A stretch of DNA of 64,000 bases from Microglena sp. YARC (taxonomy: Eukaryota > Chlorophyta > Chlorophyceae > Chlamydomonadales > Chlamydomonadaceae): the NCBI GenBank assembly GCA_022414725.1, contig CM039464.1, forward strand, positions 2,169,818-2,233,817, written 5' to 3'. The position numbers and the translations under genes were made by a program. The first letter of the stretch is position 1, and every line of letters begins with the position of its first letter. Below are positions 33,501 to 43,924 of the stretch, in pieces. Below the pieces are notes generated by a model. The model had not been told where the DNA came from, ran no database searches, and saw nothing but the letters and a program-made list of their open reading frames with translations.

Positions 33501-34912
33501 TGCTTGCAATGCTTGTAGTGCTTGTATTGCTTGCTGTTTACAATGCTTGCAATGCTTGTACTGCTTGCTGTTTACAATGCTTGCAATGCTTGTATGCTTG
33601 TATTGCTTGCTGTTTACAATGCTTGCAATGCTTGTATTGCTTGCTGTTTACAATGCTTGCAATGCTTGTGCTTGTATTGCTTGCTGTTTACAATGCTTGC
33701 AATGCTTGTAGTGCTTGTATTGCTTGCTGTTTACAATGCTTGCAATGCTTGTATTGCTTGCTGTTTACAATGCTTGCATGCTTGTATGCTTGTATTGCTT
33801 GCTGTTTACAATGCTTGCAATGCTTGCAATGCTTGTAGTGCTTGTATTGCTTGCTGTTTACAATGCTTGCAATGCTTGTAGTGCTTGTATTGCTTGCTGT
33901 TTACAATGCTTGCAATGCTTGTAGTGCTTGTACTGCTTGCTGTTTACAATGCTTGCAATGCTTGTACTGCTTGCTGTTTACAATGCTTGCAATGCTTGTA
34001 GTGCTTGTATTGCTTGCTGTTTACAATGCTTGCAATGCTTGCAGTGCTTGTATTGCTTGCTGTTTACAATGCTTGCAATGCTTGTATTGCTTGTATTGCT
34101 TGCTGTTTACACTGCTTGCAAAGATTGTAGTGCTTGTACTGCTTGCTGTTTACAATGCTTGCAATGCTTGTATTGCTTGCTGTTTACAATGCTTGCAATG
34201 CTTGTAGTGCTTGTATTGCTTGCTGTTAACAATGCTTGCAATGCTTGTAGTGCTTGTATTGCTTGCTGTTTACAATGCTTGCAATGCTTGCAATGCTTGT
34301 AGTGCTTGTATTGCTTGCTGTTTACAATGCTTGCAATGCTTGCAATGCTTGTAGTGCTTGTACTGCTTGCTGTTTACAATGCTTGCAATGCTTGTAGTGT
34401 TTGTATTGCTTGCTGTTTACAATGCTTGCAATGCTTGTAGTGCCTGTATTGCTTGCTGTTTACAATGCTTGCAATGCTTGTACTGCTTGCTGTTTACAAT
34501 GCTTGCAATGCTTGTAGTGCTTGTATTGCTTGCTGTTTACAATGCTTGCAATGCTTGTACTGCTTGCTGTTTACAATGCTTGCAATGCTTGTAGTGCTTG
34601 CTGTTTACAGTGCTTGCAATGCTTGTAGTGCTTGTATTGCTTGCTGTTTACAATGCTTGCAATGCTTGTAGTGCTTGTATTGCTTGTTGTTTACAATGCT
34701 TGCAATGCTTGTAGGGCTTGTATTGCTTGCTGTTTACAATGCTTGCAATGCTTGTAGTGCTTGTATTGCTTGCTGTTTACAATGCTTGCAATGCTTGTAT
34801 TGCTTGCTATTTACAATGCTTGCAATGCTTGTATTGCTTGCTGTTTACAATGCTTGCAATGCTTGTAGTGCTTGTATTGCTTGCTGTTTACAATGCTTGC
34901 AATTCTTGTAGT
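27531..34912. repeat. 7.4-kb minisatellite, 43-bp unit built from 9-mers
   Basis: The standard unit is the heptamer TGTTTAC followed by four 9-mers: AATGCTTGC, AATGCTTGT, AGTGCTTGT, ATTGCTTGC. Common variants drop one 9-mer (34 bp) or add one (52 bp). Roughly 170-180 units by length; not counted one by one. On the minus strand it begins about 10 nt inside a donor-like GTAGGGGGCAC, so it looks like an intron filler. The Leu/Cys-rich frames (CLLFTMLAMLVV) are repeat translations with no start context, and stop codons recur. Confidence 0.95.
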
Positions 34913-34921
34913 GCCCCCTAC

Positions 34922-35439
34922 CTTGAGAAATCCTTGTCCTGGTTATTACGCTTCTTGAATAGTGTGGCTAGGTTCTTACGCGACACCTCCAGAGACTGGC
35001 GCAGATGTTGTACCTCCTGCTGCAGCACTCTCACATCAGAGGACAGCGGCAACCTGCTGGTAGAGGCAGCACTAGCTGGCTTCTTGATTAGATGTTGCAC
35101 CTCCTGCTGCAGCACTCCCACATCAGAGGACAGCGGCAACCTGCTGGTGTAGGCAGCACTAGCTGGCTTCTCGGTCAGCTGTTGCACCTCCTGCTGCAGC
35201 ACTCCCACACCAGGGGACAGCAGCAACCTGCTTGTGGAGACAGCAGTAGCTGGCTTCTCGGTAGTACCAGCAGTAGCTGGCTTCCTGGTAGTACCATCAG
35301 TAGCTGGCTTCTCGATAGTACCGGCAGTAGCAGTAGCTGGCTTCTTGGTAGTACCAGCAGTACCAGCAGCTCCTGTCGTCATAGTGCATGCGAGTGCATT
35401 GAAAGTGTGTGCAGTACCATTAGATGATTTGGGTGGCAT
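34922..35439 (-). CDS. Exon with three coiled-coil-like repeats; possible C-terminal part of the bromodomain gene
   Basis: The frame first codes Ala/Gly/Thr-rich KPATAGTT-type repeats. It then has three copies of a roughly 27-residue module (SRLPLSSDVGVLQQEVQHL), and ends with SLEVSRKNLATLFKKRNNQD. The modules have hydrophobic spacing typical of amphipathic helices and could form a coiled coil. The end (TCTCAAG then GTAGGG on the minus strand) is either a splice donor into the 7.4-kb minisatellite or, in this frame, a stop one codon later. Copies of this exon end are scattered at 26.8-27.5 kb. Whether it belongs to the same transcript as the bromodomain exons is inference from strand and order. 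No acceptor was fixed. Confidence 0.5.
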
Positions 35440-35689
35440 TTTGTGTGTTGGTGATGGCTACAAGGTCCCCCTCGGCGTAGTCCGGTACCAGCAGTACAAG
35501 CAGTACCAGCAGCTCCTGTCCCCATAGTGCCTGCGAGTGCATTGAAAGCGTGTGCGGTACAATTAGATGGGATAGGTATCATTTTGTTCGTTGGTGATGG
35601 CTATAGCAACCTCCTTGGCGTAGTCCGGTACCAGCAGTACAAGCAGTACCAGCAGCTCCTGTCGCCATAGGGCCTGCGAGTGCATTCAA
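35440..35689. repeat. Duplicated module upstream of the coiled-coil exon
   Basis: Two about 180-bp copies (35390-35580 and 35570-35700) share, on the minus strand, TTTCAATGCACTCGCAGG, CAGGAGCTGCTGGTACTG and a block reading VPDYA..AITN. A degenerate copy lies at about 37130-37200. Confidence 0.6.
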
Positions 35690-35983
35690 AGTTTGTGCGG
35701 TGCCATTCAATGTGAGTGCTGTACCATTCAATGTGTATGCGGTACCATTCAATGTGAGTGCGGTACCATTCAATGTGAGTGCGGTACCATTCAATGTGAG
35801 TGCGGTACCATTCAATGTGAGTGCGGTACCATTCAATGTGTATGCGGTACCATTCAATGTGAGTGCGGTACCATTCAATGTGAGTGCGGTACCATTCAAT
35901 GTGTATGCGGTACCATTCAATGTGAGTGCGGTACCATTCAATGTGAGTGCGGTACCATTCAATGTGAGTGCGGTACCATGCAT
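35690..35983. repeat. 21-bp minisatellite, about 13 copies
   Basis: Unit GTGCGGTACCATTCAATGTG plus A/T. Period is a multiple of three, so frames stay open on both strands. Confidence 0.95.
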
Positions 35984-36775
35984 GGCAGCTACCAGCCAGC
36001 TTCATTTGCCAGCCACTGAGCCGATACCAAAGGTTTTGGGAGTATGCATGGCAGCTACCAGCCAGCTCCATTTGCCAGCCACTGAGCTAATACCACAGTT
36101 TTTGGGGGTATTCATGGCAGCTACCAGTCAGCTTCATTTGCCAGCCACTGAGCTAATACCACAGTTTTTGGGGGTATTTATGGCAGCTACCAGTCAGCTC
36201 CATTTGCCAGCCACTGAGCTAATACCAAAGGTTTTGGGGGTATTAATGGCAGCTACCAGTCAGCTCCATTTGCCATCCACTGAGCTAATACCAAAGGTTT
36301 TGGGGGTATTAACGGCAGCTACCAGTCAGCTCCATTTGCCATCCACTGAGCTAATACCACAGTTTTGGGGGGTATTAATGGCAGCTACCAGTCAGCTCCA
36401 TTTGCCATCCACTGAGCTAATACCACAGTTTTGGGGGGTATCAATGGCAGCTACCAGTCAGCTCCATTTGCCAGCCACTGAGCCAATACCAAAGGTTTTG
36501 GGGGGTATGCATGGCAGCTACCAGTCAGCCCCATTTGCCAGCCACTGAGCCCAAACCAAAGTTTTTGGGGGTATCCATGGCAGCTACCAGTCAGCTCCAT
36601 TTGCCAGCCACTGAGCCAATACCAATTATTTTGGGGGTACCCATGGCAGCTACCAGTCAGCTCCATTTGCCAGCCACTGAGATAATACCAAAGTTTTTGG
36701 GGGTATTAATGGCAGCTACCAGTCAGCTCCATTTGCCAGCCACTGAGCCAATACCAAAGTTTTTGGCTGCATTCT
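35984..36775. repeat. 66-bp minisatellite, about 12 copies
   Basis: Unit carries GGCAGCTACCAGTCAGCTCC, ATTTGCCAGCCACTGAGC and AATACCAAAGTTTTTGGGGG. The plus frame from 35700 to 36548 (282 codons) spans this and the 21-bp array. It may be fortuitous because both periods are divisible by three; no flanking coding signal supports it. Confidence 0.9.
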
Positions 36776-36799
36776 CATGCCCTTCATGTCAGCAGTCAG

Positions 36800-37080
36800 A
36801 CACACTAGATCGCCCTAGGTCTGGCCCATGCTGGCCCAAAGTCTGGCCCAAGCTGTCATGTACACTAGCTAGCCCTAGGTCTGGCCCAAGGTCTGGCCCA
36901 AGCTGGCCCAAAGTCTGGCCCAAGCTGTCATGTACACTAGCTAGCCCTAGGTCTGGCCCAAGCTGGCCCAAGGTCTGGCCCAAGCTGGCCCAAAGTCTGG
37001 CCCAAGCTGTCATGTACACTAGCTAGCCCTAGGTCTGGCCAAAGCTGGCCCAAGGTCTGGCCTAAGCTGTCAGGCACAAG
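36800..37080. repeat. Tandem repeat of CTAGGTCTGGCCCAAGCTGG type
   Basis: Short GGCCCAA(A/G)GTCTGGCCCAAGCT subunits arranged in larger units that begin CATGTACACTAGCTAGCC. Confidence 0.85.
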
Positions 37081-37329
37081 GACAGGGAAAGGGAGCTGCT
37101 CGAAGCTGCTATGCGTAGCCCCTCCCCCAAACAGTGCCTACAACCACCACCACCTGCAGCTCCTGCTGCCCTAGAGCCTGCGGGTCCATACTACATGGTT
37201 ACCTTCAGTTTGTTAGATCATATCTGCCCAACCCTATGGGGAAGCAGAGAATGGAAAGGAAGGTGGAAAATAAGATAGAATAGAAGATGAAAAAGAAGAC
37301 GGAACAACTGAGAAAAAGTATGGTGGTGT

Positions 37330-37920
37330 ACAAGGCTTTGATGGTGTACATACCAACAAGTGCAGCGCACTACTTGGTTTCAAGAGAGTGATAGCTCACT
37401 CTTTCAGCATGTTGTGGCAGTTTGAGAGGGGAGCAGGGGGACGACTGGTGGACAAGGCATTGATGGTGCACATACCAACAAGTGCAGCGCACAACTTGGT
37501 TTCAAGAAATTCATATTTCAATCTTCCAGCAGGTTGTGGAAGTTTGAGAGGGGAGCAGGGGGACGACTGGTGGACAAGGCATTGATGGTGCACATACCAA
37601 CAAGTGCAGCGCACTACTTGGTTTCAAGAGAATGATAGCTCACTCTTCCAGCAGGTTGTGGAAGTTTGAGAGGGGAGCAGGGGGACGACTGGTGGGCAAG
37701 GCATTGATGGTGCACATACCAACAAGTGCAGCGCACTACTTGGTTTCAAGAGAATGATAGCTCACTCTTCCAGCAGGTTGTGGAAGTTTGAGAGGGGAGC
37801 AGGGGGACGACTGGTGGGCAAGGCATAGATGGTACACATACCAACAAGTGCAGCGCACAACTTGGTCTCAAGAAAGTCATATCTCAATCTTCCAGCAGGT
37901 TGTGGCAGTTTGAGAAGGGG
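37330..37920. repeat. About 121-bp minisatellite, 5 copies
   Basis: Units contain CATACCAACAAGTGCAGCGC, TTGGTTTCAAGA, CCAGCAGGTTGTGG and GGGGAGCAGGGGGACGAC. On the minus strand the block before GTATGTG (donor-like) is open in two of five copies (FLETKLCAALVG), suggesting an amplified exon end; tentative. Confidence 0.8.
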
Positions 37921-38840
37921 GTAGGTGGGATACTGGTGGCACCCCTGAGGCCAATAGGTTCAGTTTAGTGTGGGTTGGGGTGGGGGGAAGGCCCAAGGTG
38001 TAACCCATGTTGTAACCCAGCCAAATTCAGGGGCAGCAACTTGGTTGATGGTAAAACCACTATGACTTACTTTTCCATTGGGTTGGGAGGACATGCGAGG
38101 GGGGCAGGGGGTAAACTGGTGGCACCCCTGGGGCCAATAGGTTCATTCAGTGTGAGTTAGGGTGGGGGTAATAGGGAAAATGTGTACCCCGTTCTGTAAC
38201 CCAGCCGAATTTAGGGGCAGCACCTCAGTTGATGTTAAAAACACGATGACTTCCTTTTCCATTGGGTTGTGGGGACATGCAAGGGGGGCAGGGGGTAAAC
38301 TGGTGGTACCGCTGCAGCCAGCTGGTTCAGTTCAGTGTGGGTTGGGGTGGGGGGAAGGCCAAAGGTGTACCCCGTGTTGTAACCCAGCCAAATTCAGGGG
38401 CAGCACCTCAATTGATGATAAAAACACAATGACTTACTTTTCCATTGGGTTGGGAGGACATGCGAGGGGGGCAGGGGGGAAACTGGTGGCACCCCTGAGG
38501 CCAATATGTTCAGTTCAGTGTGAGTTGGGTTGGGAGGAAGGCCCAAGGTGTAACCCGTGTTGTAACACAGCTGAAATCAGGGGCAGCACCTTAGTTGATG
38601 TTAAAAACACAATGACTTACTTTTCCATTGGGTTGTGGGGACATGCAAAGGGGGCAGGGGGGAAACTGGTGGCACCCCTGAGGCCAGCAGGTCCAGTTCA
38701 GTGTGGGGTGGGGTGGGGGGAAGGGCAAAGGTGTACCTCGTTCTGTAACCCAGCCCCAATTAGTTGATGTTAAAAACACAATGACTTACTTTTCCATTGG
38801 GTTGGGAGGACGTGCGAGGGGGGCAGGGGGGAAACTGGTG
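37921..38840. repeat. About 184-bp minisatellite, 5 copies, at an exon donor
   Basis: Units contain ACAATGACTTACTTTTCC, ATTGGGTTGGGAGGACATGC, GGGGCAGGGGGGAAACTGG and TGTAACCCAGC. Each unit repeats the exon/donor boundary of the exon ending at 38845 (minus strand CTGGCTGCAGCGGTGCCACC or CTGGCCTCAGGGGTGCCACC). Confidence 0.85.
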
Positions 38841-38844
38841 GCAC

Positions 38845-39063
38845 CGCTGCAGCCAGCAGGTTGGCTTCAGTGTCGCTGCGCTTCCTTTTCAGTCCCCTAG
38901 TGCGAGCTCTCTCCTCTCCATTGCCGCCAACCTCAAACTCTTGAATCCGCAGCACAATCGCTTGCTCCAGGCTTGGATTGGCTTCAGGCATGGGCGCGAG
39001 GGGGAAGCGGGAGCCGGGTGGGGGCCACTGTGCGGGCTCAGTCTGACTCTTGGCTGGCAGGCC
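38845..39063 (-). CDS. Exon with basic nuclear-localisation-like motif, putative bromodomain gene
   Basis: Bounded on the minus strand by an acceptor (GTCTTGTCTACAG) and a weaker donor (GCAGCG|GTGCCA). Its 219 bp form exactly 73 codons in one open frame, phase 0 at both ends, compatible with the phase-0 donor of the bromodomain exon at 41070. It contains PPPGSRFPLAPMPEANPSLEQ, a helical stretch (EQAIVLRIQEFEVGG) and the basic cluster RGLKRKRSD, a plausible nuclear localisation signal. A diverged duplicate of its first half lies just upstream (39088-39195). Link to the bromodomain exons is by strand, order and phase. Confidence 0.6.
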
Positions 39064-39087
39064 CTGTAGACAAGACCGAGTACATGG

Positions 39088-39195
39088 TTAGATACGCCTG
39101 AAGGGATCGGCTTCAGGCATGTGTGCGAGGGTGAAGCGGACACCAGGTGGGGGGCACTTTGCAGGCTCTGCGCGATGATTGACTGGCAGACTTGT
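39088..39195 (-). pseudogene. Diverged partial duplicate of the 38845-39063 exon
   Basis: Minus strand repeats LPVNHRAEPAKCPPPGVRF..LAHMPEADPFRR and then hits a stop. The former acceptor reads CTACAAG. Confidence 0.6.
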
Positions 39196-40045
39196 AGGAG
39201 AAGGAGAAGGAGAAGGAGAAGGAGAAGGAGAAGGAGAAGGAGAAGGAGAAGGAGAAGGAGAAGGAGAAGGAGAAGGAGAAGGAGAAGGAGAAGGAGAAGG
39301 AGAAAGAAGGAGAAGAAGGAGAGAAGGAGAAGAAGGAGAAGAAGGAGAAGAAGGAGAAGAAGGAGAAGAAGGAGAAGAAGGAGAAAGAAGGAGAAGAAGG
39401 AGAAGAAGGAGAAGAAGGAGAAGAAGGAGAAGAAGGAGAAGAAGGAGAAGAAGGAGAAGAAGGAGAAGAAGGAGAAGAAGGAGAAGAAGGAGAAGAAGGA
39501 GAAGAAGGAGAAGAAGGAGAAGAAGGAGAAGAAGGAGAAGAAGGAGAAGAAAGGAGAAGAAGGAGAAGAAGGAGAAGAAGGAGAAGAAGGAGAAGAAGGA
39601 GAAGAAGGAGAAGAAGGAGAAGAAGGAGAAGAAGGAGAAGAAGGAGAAGAAGGAGAAGAAGGAGAAGAAGGAGAAGAAGGAGAAGAAGGAGAAGAAGGAG
39701 AAGAAGGAGAAGAAGGAGAAGAAGGAGAAGAAGGAGAAGAAGGAGAAGAAGGAGAAGAAGGAGAAGAAGGAGAAGAAGGAGAAGAAGGAGAAGAAGGAGA
39801 AGAAGGAGAAGAAGGAGAAGAAGGAGAAGAAGGAGAAGAAGGAGAAGAAGGAGAAGAAGGAGAAGAAGGAGAAGAAGGAGAAGAAGGAGAAGAAGGAGAA
39901 GGAGAAGGAGAAGGAGAAGAAGAGAGAAGGAGAAGGAGAAGGAGAAGGAGAAGGAGAAGGAGGAGAAGGAGAAGGAGAAGGAGAAGGAGAAGGAGAAGGA
40001 GAAGGAGAAGGAGAAGGAGAAGGAGAAAGAAGAGAAGAAGAAGAA

Positions 40046-40090
<45 letters not shown>

Positions 40091-40103
40091 AAAGAAGAAG
40101 AAG
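39196..40103. repeat. 0.9-kb polypurine array (GAAGGA)n / (GAA)n
   Basis: Almost pure purine on the plus strand. GGAGAA blocks flank a long GAAGAAGGA centre. Both strands are open for more than 300 codons (Arg/Glu/Lys or Phe/Ser/Leu), which is repeat translation. Confidence 0.95.
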
Positions 40104-40170
40104 GGGAATCTGGCAATTTCTTCGTTTTTTCTAGGAGCTCAACCATTGAGCCATTCGTTGGGATAGGGAT
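40104..40170 (-). mobile_element. tRNA-SINE head fragment
   Basis: Minus strand reads GAATGGCTCAATGGTTGAGC then TCCTAG..GAAGAAATTGCCAG, the same tRNA-like head as in 52523-52737. Its B box is degraded where the purine array begins. Confidence 0.65.
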
Positions 40171-40251
40171 TTAACAGGTTGGAACCATGTTACCAAGATC
40201 GAGAACAATACGATTAAAACAACAAGAATAATTGTCACATTGCTCTTCAAG

Positions 40252-40456
40252 TAGGGACCGGCATATCATATGTTGTTGACCAAAGGCGAGTATGATATCA
40301 CATGATATCATACAAATTGCATCATATGATTTTGTATGTTTATTGCACCTTTAGCCGAGCCAGACTGCCAGCATCATATGATATCATATGATGACATGAA
40401 TCATATGATATCATATGATGACATGATATCATATGATATCATATTGCCATCCCCTA
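40252..40456. mobile_element. MITE family T (T4), 205 bp
   Basis: Ends TAGGGACCGGCATATCATATG and ATATTGCCATCCCCTA. Interior has three ATCATATGATATC blocks. TSD not evident. Confidence 0.75.
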
Positions 40457-40706
40457 ATAGTATCAGTTGGCTCGCTGCACTTTCTATATGAAAGGGTTGC
40501 CTAGCTGACTGGTTCTTACTGTTGCGTGGGCCGAAGACGAGCTAACACGAATAGTCGATTGCATGCTGATTGCTGACCCCCCTCCCACCTGCCCTGGAAT
40601 TGAAAACATGCATAATATCAGATGATCGCTGCACTTTCTGCATCAAAGAGTTGCCTAGCTGACTGGTTATTACTGTTGCGTGGGCCGAAGACTTGGTGCT
40701 AGCACA
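40457..40706. repeat. Two-copy local duplication between MITEs
   Basis: GCTGCACTTTCT, GAGTTGCCTAGCTGACTGGT and TACTGTTGCGTGGGCCGAAG occur at 40475-40535 and 40627-40695. Otherwise nothing seen. Confidence 0.6.
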
Positions 40707-40714
40707 GGCGTGTG

Positions 40715-40836
40715 TAGGGATAGGCAATATGATATCAGATGATATCATGTCATCATACGATATCATATGATTTTTTATGATATCATATGATATCATACTC
40801 GTCTTTGGTCAACATCATATGATTTGCCGTTCCCTA
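40715..40836. mobile_element. MITE family T (T5), 122 bp, perfect 8-bp TSD
   Basis: Inverted ends TAGGGATAGGCAA / TTTGCCGTTCCCTA flanked by exact GGCGTGTG (40707-40714, 40837-40844). Best-defined copy and sets the family boundaries. Confidence 0.9.
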
Positions 40837-40899
40837 GGCGTGTGGCTCAAAGCACTTTCAAAGTCGAAGTGTGCATATGTATGTGTGTGTGTGAGCTTG

Positions 40900-40973
40900 T
40901 GTAAATTGCACCTTTAGCCGAGCCAGATTGCCTGCATCATATGATATCATATGATGCCATATTGCCGTTCCCT
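40900..40973. mobile_element. MITE family T fragment (T6)
   Basis: Right half only, ending ATATTGCCGTTCCCTA. Confidence 0.7.
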
Positions 40974-41069
40974 ATCTATAATTCTTAAGGCATCTGGAGC
41001 TCTGGTGGATTTGGGCGTGCAATATACCAGCTTGTGGTTGACAACATACAAACCTCGCTCTAGCAGTAC

Positions 41070-41204
41070 CTGTAGCTGGTGCATGAAGATCATGGCCCGG
41101 GATGCAAAAGTGGCGCGCACTTTCAACGCTAGCTGGTGGATCAAGTTCTCTGGGGGGTTGTAGCGCATTGCGTTGGTGAAGACAAGCAGGACGTGGTGGT
41201 AGAC
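41070..41204 (-). CDS. Bromodomain exon 3 (helices B-C)
   Basis: Minus-strand acceptor CCCTGTATACAG and donor CAG|GTACTG enclose 135 bp, exactly 45 codons, phase 0 at both ends. The product VYHHVLLVFTNAMRYNPPEN, then LIHQLALKVRATFASRA, matches the second half of a bromodomain. FTNAMRYNPPEN contains the conserved acetyl-lysine-binding Asn (YN motif), followed by the BC loop and helix C. In bromodomain proteins this module reads acetylated histones in the nucleus. It joins in phase to exon 44073-44171 about 2.9 kb away, across simple repeats, a SINE and a hAT-like MITE. Confidence 0.9.
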
Positions 41205-41660
41205 CTGTATACAGGGAGAAGGTGGCCAGGTTTGTTTTAAAGGAAAATTGGCCACCCCCCTTTCATCGCAATATTGGTTCTTGAGCCTATTGACCAGAAT
41301 CCAGAAAGAGCAAAAATCCCAAATCCCTTGGAATTGAAGTCCAGAAAAGCCAGGTCAGCCAGCCTAGGTCAGCCAGCCTAGGTCAGCTTTAGGCTAAATC
41401 TAGCCAACAGGGCTGAGTCTCGAAACTATGGGTTACATCCCAGGGCCAATTCCGAAAACGATGGGTTTTATCGCATAATTCGAAATTTCGCAGCGAAAAA
41501 AAACCCTGAAGGTGGCACAGTTGGTTCACTGGCTGCTCCTTATTGAAATTTAAATTACAACATCTGTGTAATGCAGTCACTCTCAGGACATGAAATCAAG
41601 GACACCACAGCGTAAGCCGGAGCTAGCAGTAGTCACCGTTTCCCATTATGGCTGCTTCTT
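41205..41660. other. Intron sequence, nothing identified
   Basis: Contains a short GGTCAGCCAGCCTA repeat at 41352-41390. No frame or RNA recognised. Confidence 0.5.
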
Positions 41661-41674
41661 ATCTGCGTGTCTGC

Positions 41675-41705
<31 letters not shown>

Positions 41706-41709
41706 CCTT

Positions 41710-41780
<71 letters not shown>

Positions 41781-41837
41781 CATTGTCCATTTGCGTGTCT
41801 GTCTGTCTTTCTTTCTGTCTGTCTGTCTGTCTTTCTT

Positions 41838-41872
<35 letters not shown>

Positions 41873-41880
41873 GCCTTATG
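41661..41880. repeat. (CTGT)n microsatellite
   Basis: About 200 bp of GTCT repeats with TTTC interruptions. Confidence 0.95.
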
Positions 41881-42320
41881 TTTGTGAGTGAGTGTGATTG
41901 CATCTGTCTATGTGTCCATCTGCGTGTCTGTCTCTCTGTCTGCCTGTCTGCACGTCTTTCTGTCTGCCTACGTGTTTGTGAGTGTGTGTGATTGCGTCTG
42001 TCTGTGTGTCCATCTGCCTGTCTGCACGTCTTTCTGTCTGCCTACGTGTTTGTGAGTGTGTGTGATTGCGTCTGTCTGTGTGTCCATCTGCCTGTCTGCA
42101 CGTCTTTCTGTCTGCCTACGTGTTTGTGAGTGTGTGTGATTGCGTCTGTCTGTGTGTCCATCTGCCTGTCTGCACGTCTTTCTGTCTGCCTACGTGTTTG
42201 TGAGTGTGTGTGATTGCGTCTGTCTGTGTGTCCATCTGCCTGTCTGCACGTCTTTCTGTCTGCCTACGTGTTTGTGAGTGTGTGTGATTGCGTCTGTCTG
42301 TGTGTCCATCTGCATTCAAG
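41881..42320. repeat. 74-bp minisatellite, about 5 copies
   Basis: TGCCTACGTGTTTGTGAG recurs at 74-bp spacing (41965, 42039 and onward). Near-identical copies. Confidence 0.95.
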
Positions 42321-42356
42321 TATGCAAGTACCAAGTAAACTCAGTAGTCTGGGGAC

Positions 42357-43335
42357 TTGGGTGTAGGTGTGTGTAGGTGTGTGTGTAGGTGGGTGTAGGT
42401 GTGTGTGTAGGTGTAGGTGTGTGTAGTTGTGTAGTTGTGTGTAGGTGTGTGTGTAGGTGTGTGTGTTGGTGTAGGTGTGTGTAGGTGTGTAGGTGTGTGT
42501 GTAGGTGTAGGTGTGTGTAGGTGTAGCTGTGTGTAGGTGTGTGTGTAGGTGTGTGTCTAGGTGTAGGTGTGTATGTGTGTGTGTAGGTGTGTGTGTAGGT
42601 GTAGGTGTGTGTAGGTGTAGCTGTGTGTAGGTCTGTATGTAGGTGTGTGTGTAGGTGTAGGTGTGTAGGTGTGTGTGTAGGTGTAGGTGTGTGTAGGTGT
42701 GTGTGTAGGTGTAGGTGTGTGTAGTTGTGTAGGTGTGTGTAGGTGTGTGTGTAGGTGTAGGGGTGTGTAGTTGTGTAGGTGTGTGTAGGTGTGTGTGTTG
42801 GTGTAGGTGTGTGTAGGTGTGTAGGTGTGTGTGTAGGTGTAGCTGTGTGTAGGTGTAGCTGTGTGTAGGTGTGTGTGTAGGTGTGTATGTAGGTGTGTGT
42901 GTAGGTGTAGGTGTGTAGGTGTGTGTGTAGGTGTAGGTGTGTGTAGGTGTGTAGGTGTGTGTGTAGGTGTAGGTGTAGGTGTGAGTAGGTGTGTTTGTAT
43001 GTGTGATTGTGTGTTTGGGACTTGGGTGTGGGGGGGGGACTTGGGTGTGTGTGTATGTGTGATTGTGTGTTTGTGTTTGTTTGTTTGTTCGTTTGTGTGT
43101 GTTTGTTTGTTTGTGTGTGTTTGTTTGTGAGTATGTGTGTTTGTGTGTATGTGTGTATGTGTGTGTTTGTGAGTGTGTGTGTTTGTGTGTATGTGTGAGT
43201 GTGTGTGTTTGTGTGTATGTTTGAGTGTGTGTGTTTGCGAATGTGTGTGTTTGTGTGTATGTGTGAGTGTGTGTGTTTGTGAGTGTGTGTTTGTGTGTAT
43301 GTGTGAGTGTGTGTGTTTGTGAGCGTGTGTGATTG
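42357..43335. repeat. (GTGTGTAGGT)n and (TGTGTTTG)n array, about 1 kb
   Basis: TG-rich array with GTAGGTGTGTG units to about 43010, then TGTGTTTGTGAGTG units. Frames are artefacts. Confidence 0.95.
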
Positions 43336-43371
43336 CGTCTGTCTGTGTGTCTGTCTGTATTCAAGTATGCA

Positions 43372-43568
43372 AAGGTAATGATAACGCCTGGTGGGGCGTG
43401 GTGTTAAGGGAGCCTGTCGTACGCGGGTGGGGAGCGGTCTCCTACCTCAACTGGACAAGCTACCATCGCGGTTGACGACGACCTGCAACGGAGGGGGATT
43501 CGACCCCCCGACTCTTCATCCTCAAGCGATCTTGTCTACCACTAGACCATTGTATATCACTGAAAGGG
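43372..43568 (-). mobile_element. tRNA-SINE, full length with A and B boxes
   Basis: Minus strand: head ATGGTCTAGTGGTAGAC (A box), GGGGGGTCGAATCCCCC (B box), then body GTCAACCGCGATGGTAGC, CGCGTACGACAGGC, and end CCAGGCGTTATCATTACC. Imperfect flanking similarity (TATTCAAGTATGCAAAG / CATTAAAGTATAAAAG) may be a decayed TSD. Confidence 0.9.
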
Positions 43569-43710
43569 GCTATCTGTCTATGTCTGTCTATATCTGTCTG
43601 CATTAAAGTATAAAAGTAGTTGCAAATGAATGTACGTGCCATGCATTATTGTAACGCAATACCAACTAACACTAACAGTAGTTGAGTCGTGAGGCCACAA
43701 ACACCTCAAC

Positions 43711-43904
43711 CAGGGTACTACAAAGCACGCGCGGCAGCGCGATTTTGCGCACGCTTTTTGAGCCCCACTGCGCGTTTCGCACAGTTTTTTCAACCCCTGT
43801 GAGCGCAGCTCGCAAATTTTGCGCTTTTTGCACTAAAAAGCGCTGGCCAATTTGACGTTTGTGCGCTTTAAGCGCTGACCAATTTGACAAAATGTAGTAC
43901 CCTG
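43711..43904. mobile_element. hAT-like MITE M2, 194 bp
   Basis: Ends CAGGGTACTACA / TGTAGTACCCTG. TSD ACCTCAAC / ACCTCCAC (7 of 8). Confidence 0.9.
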
Positions 43905-43924
43905 ACCTCCACGTGCTCAGAAGA

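Noticed and set aside
27614..34911. Many overlapping Leu/Cys-rich ORFs (CLLFTMLAMLVV type)
   Set aside because: They are translations of the 43-bp minisatellite in all frames; frame changes at each unit and there is no initiation or splice context.
27531..34912. CRISPR-like regular repeat spacing
   Set aside because: No unique spacers: the intervals are the same repeated 9-mers, and the context is eukaryotic.
35700..36548. 282-codon plus-strand ORF (VPFNVSA and MAATSQLHLPATE repeats)
   Set aside because: Both underlying minisatellites have periods divisible by three, so several frames on both strands are open; nothing favours this one.
39088..40174. Poly-Glu/Gly/Arg/Lys and Phe/Ser/Leu ORFs of over 300 codons
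   Set aside because: Both strands of one purine microsatellite; pure repeat translation.
42264..43364. His/Thr ORF of 366 codons
   Set aside because: Reverse strand of the TGTGTAGG microsatellite array.
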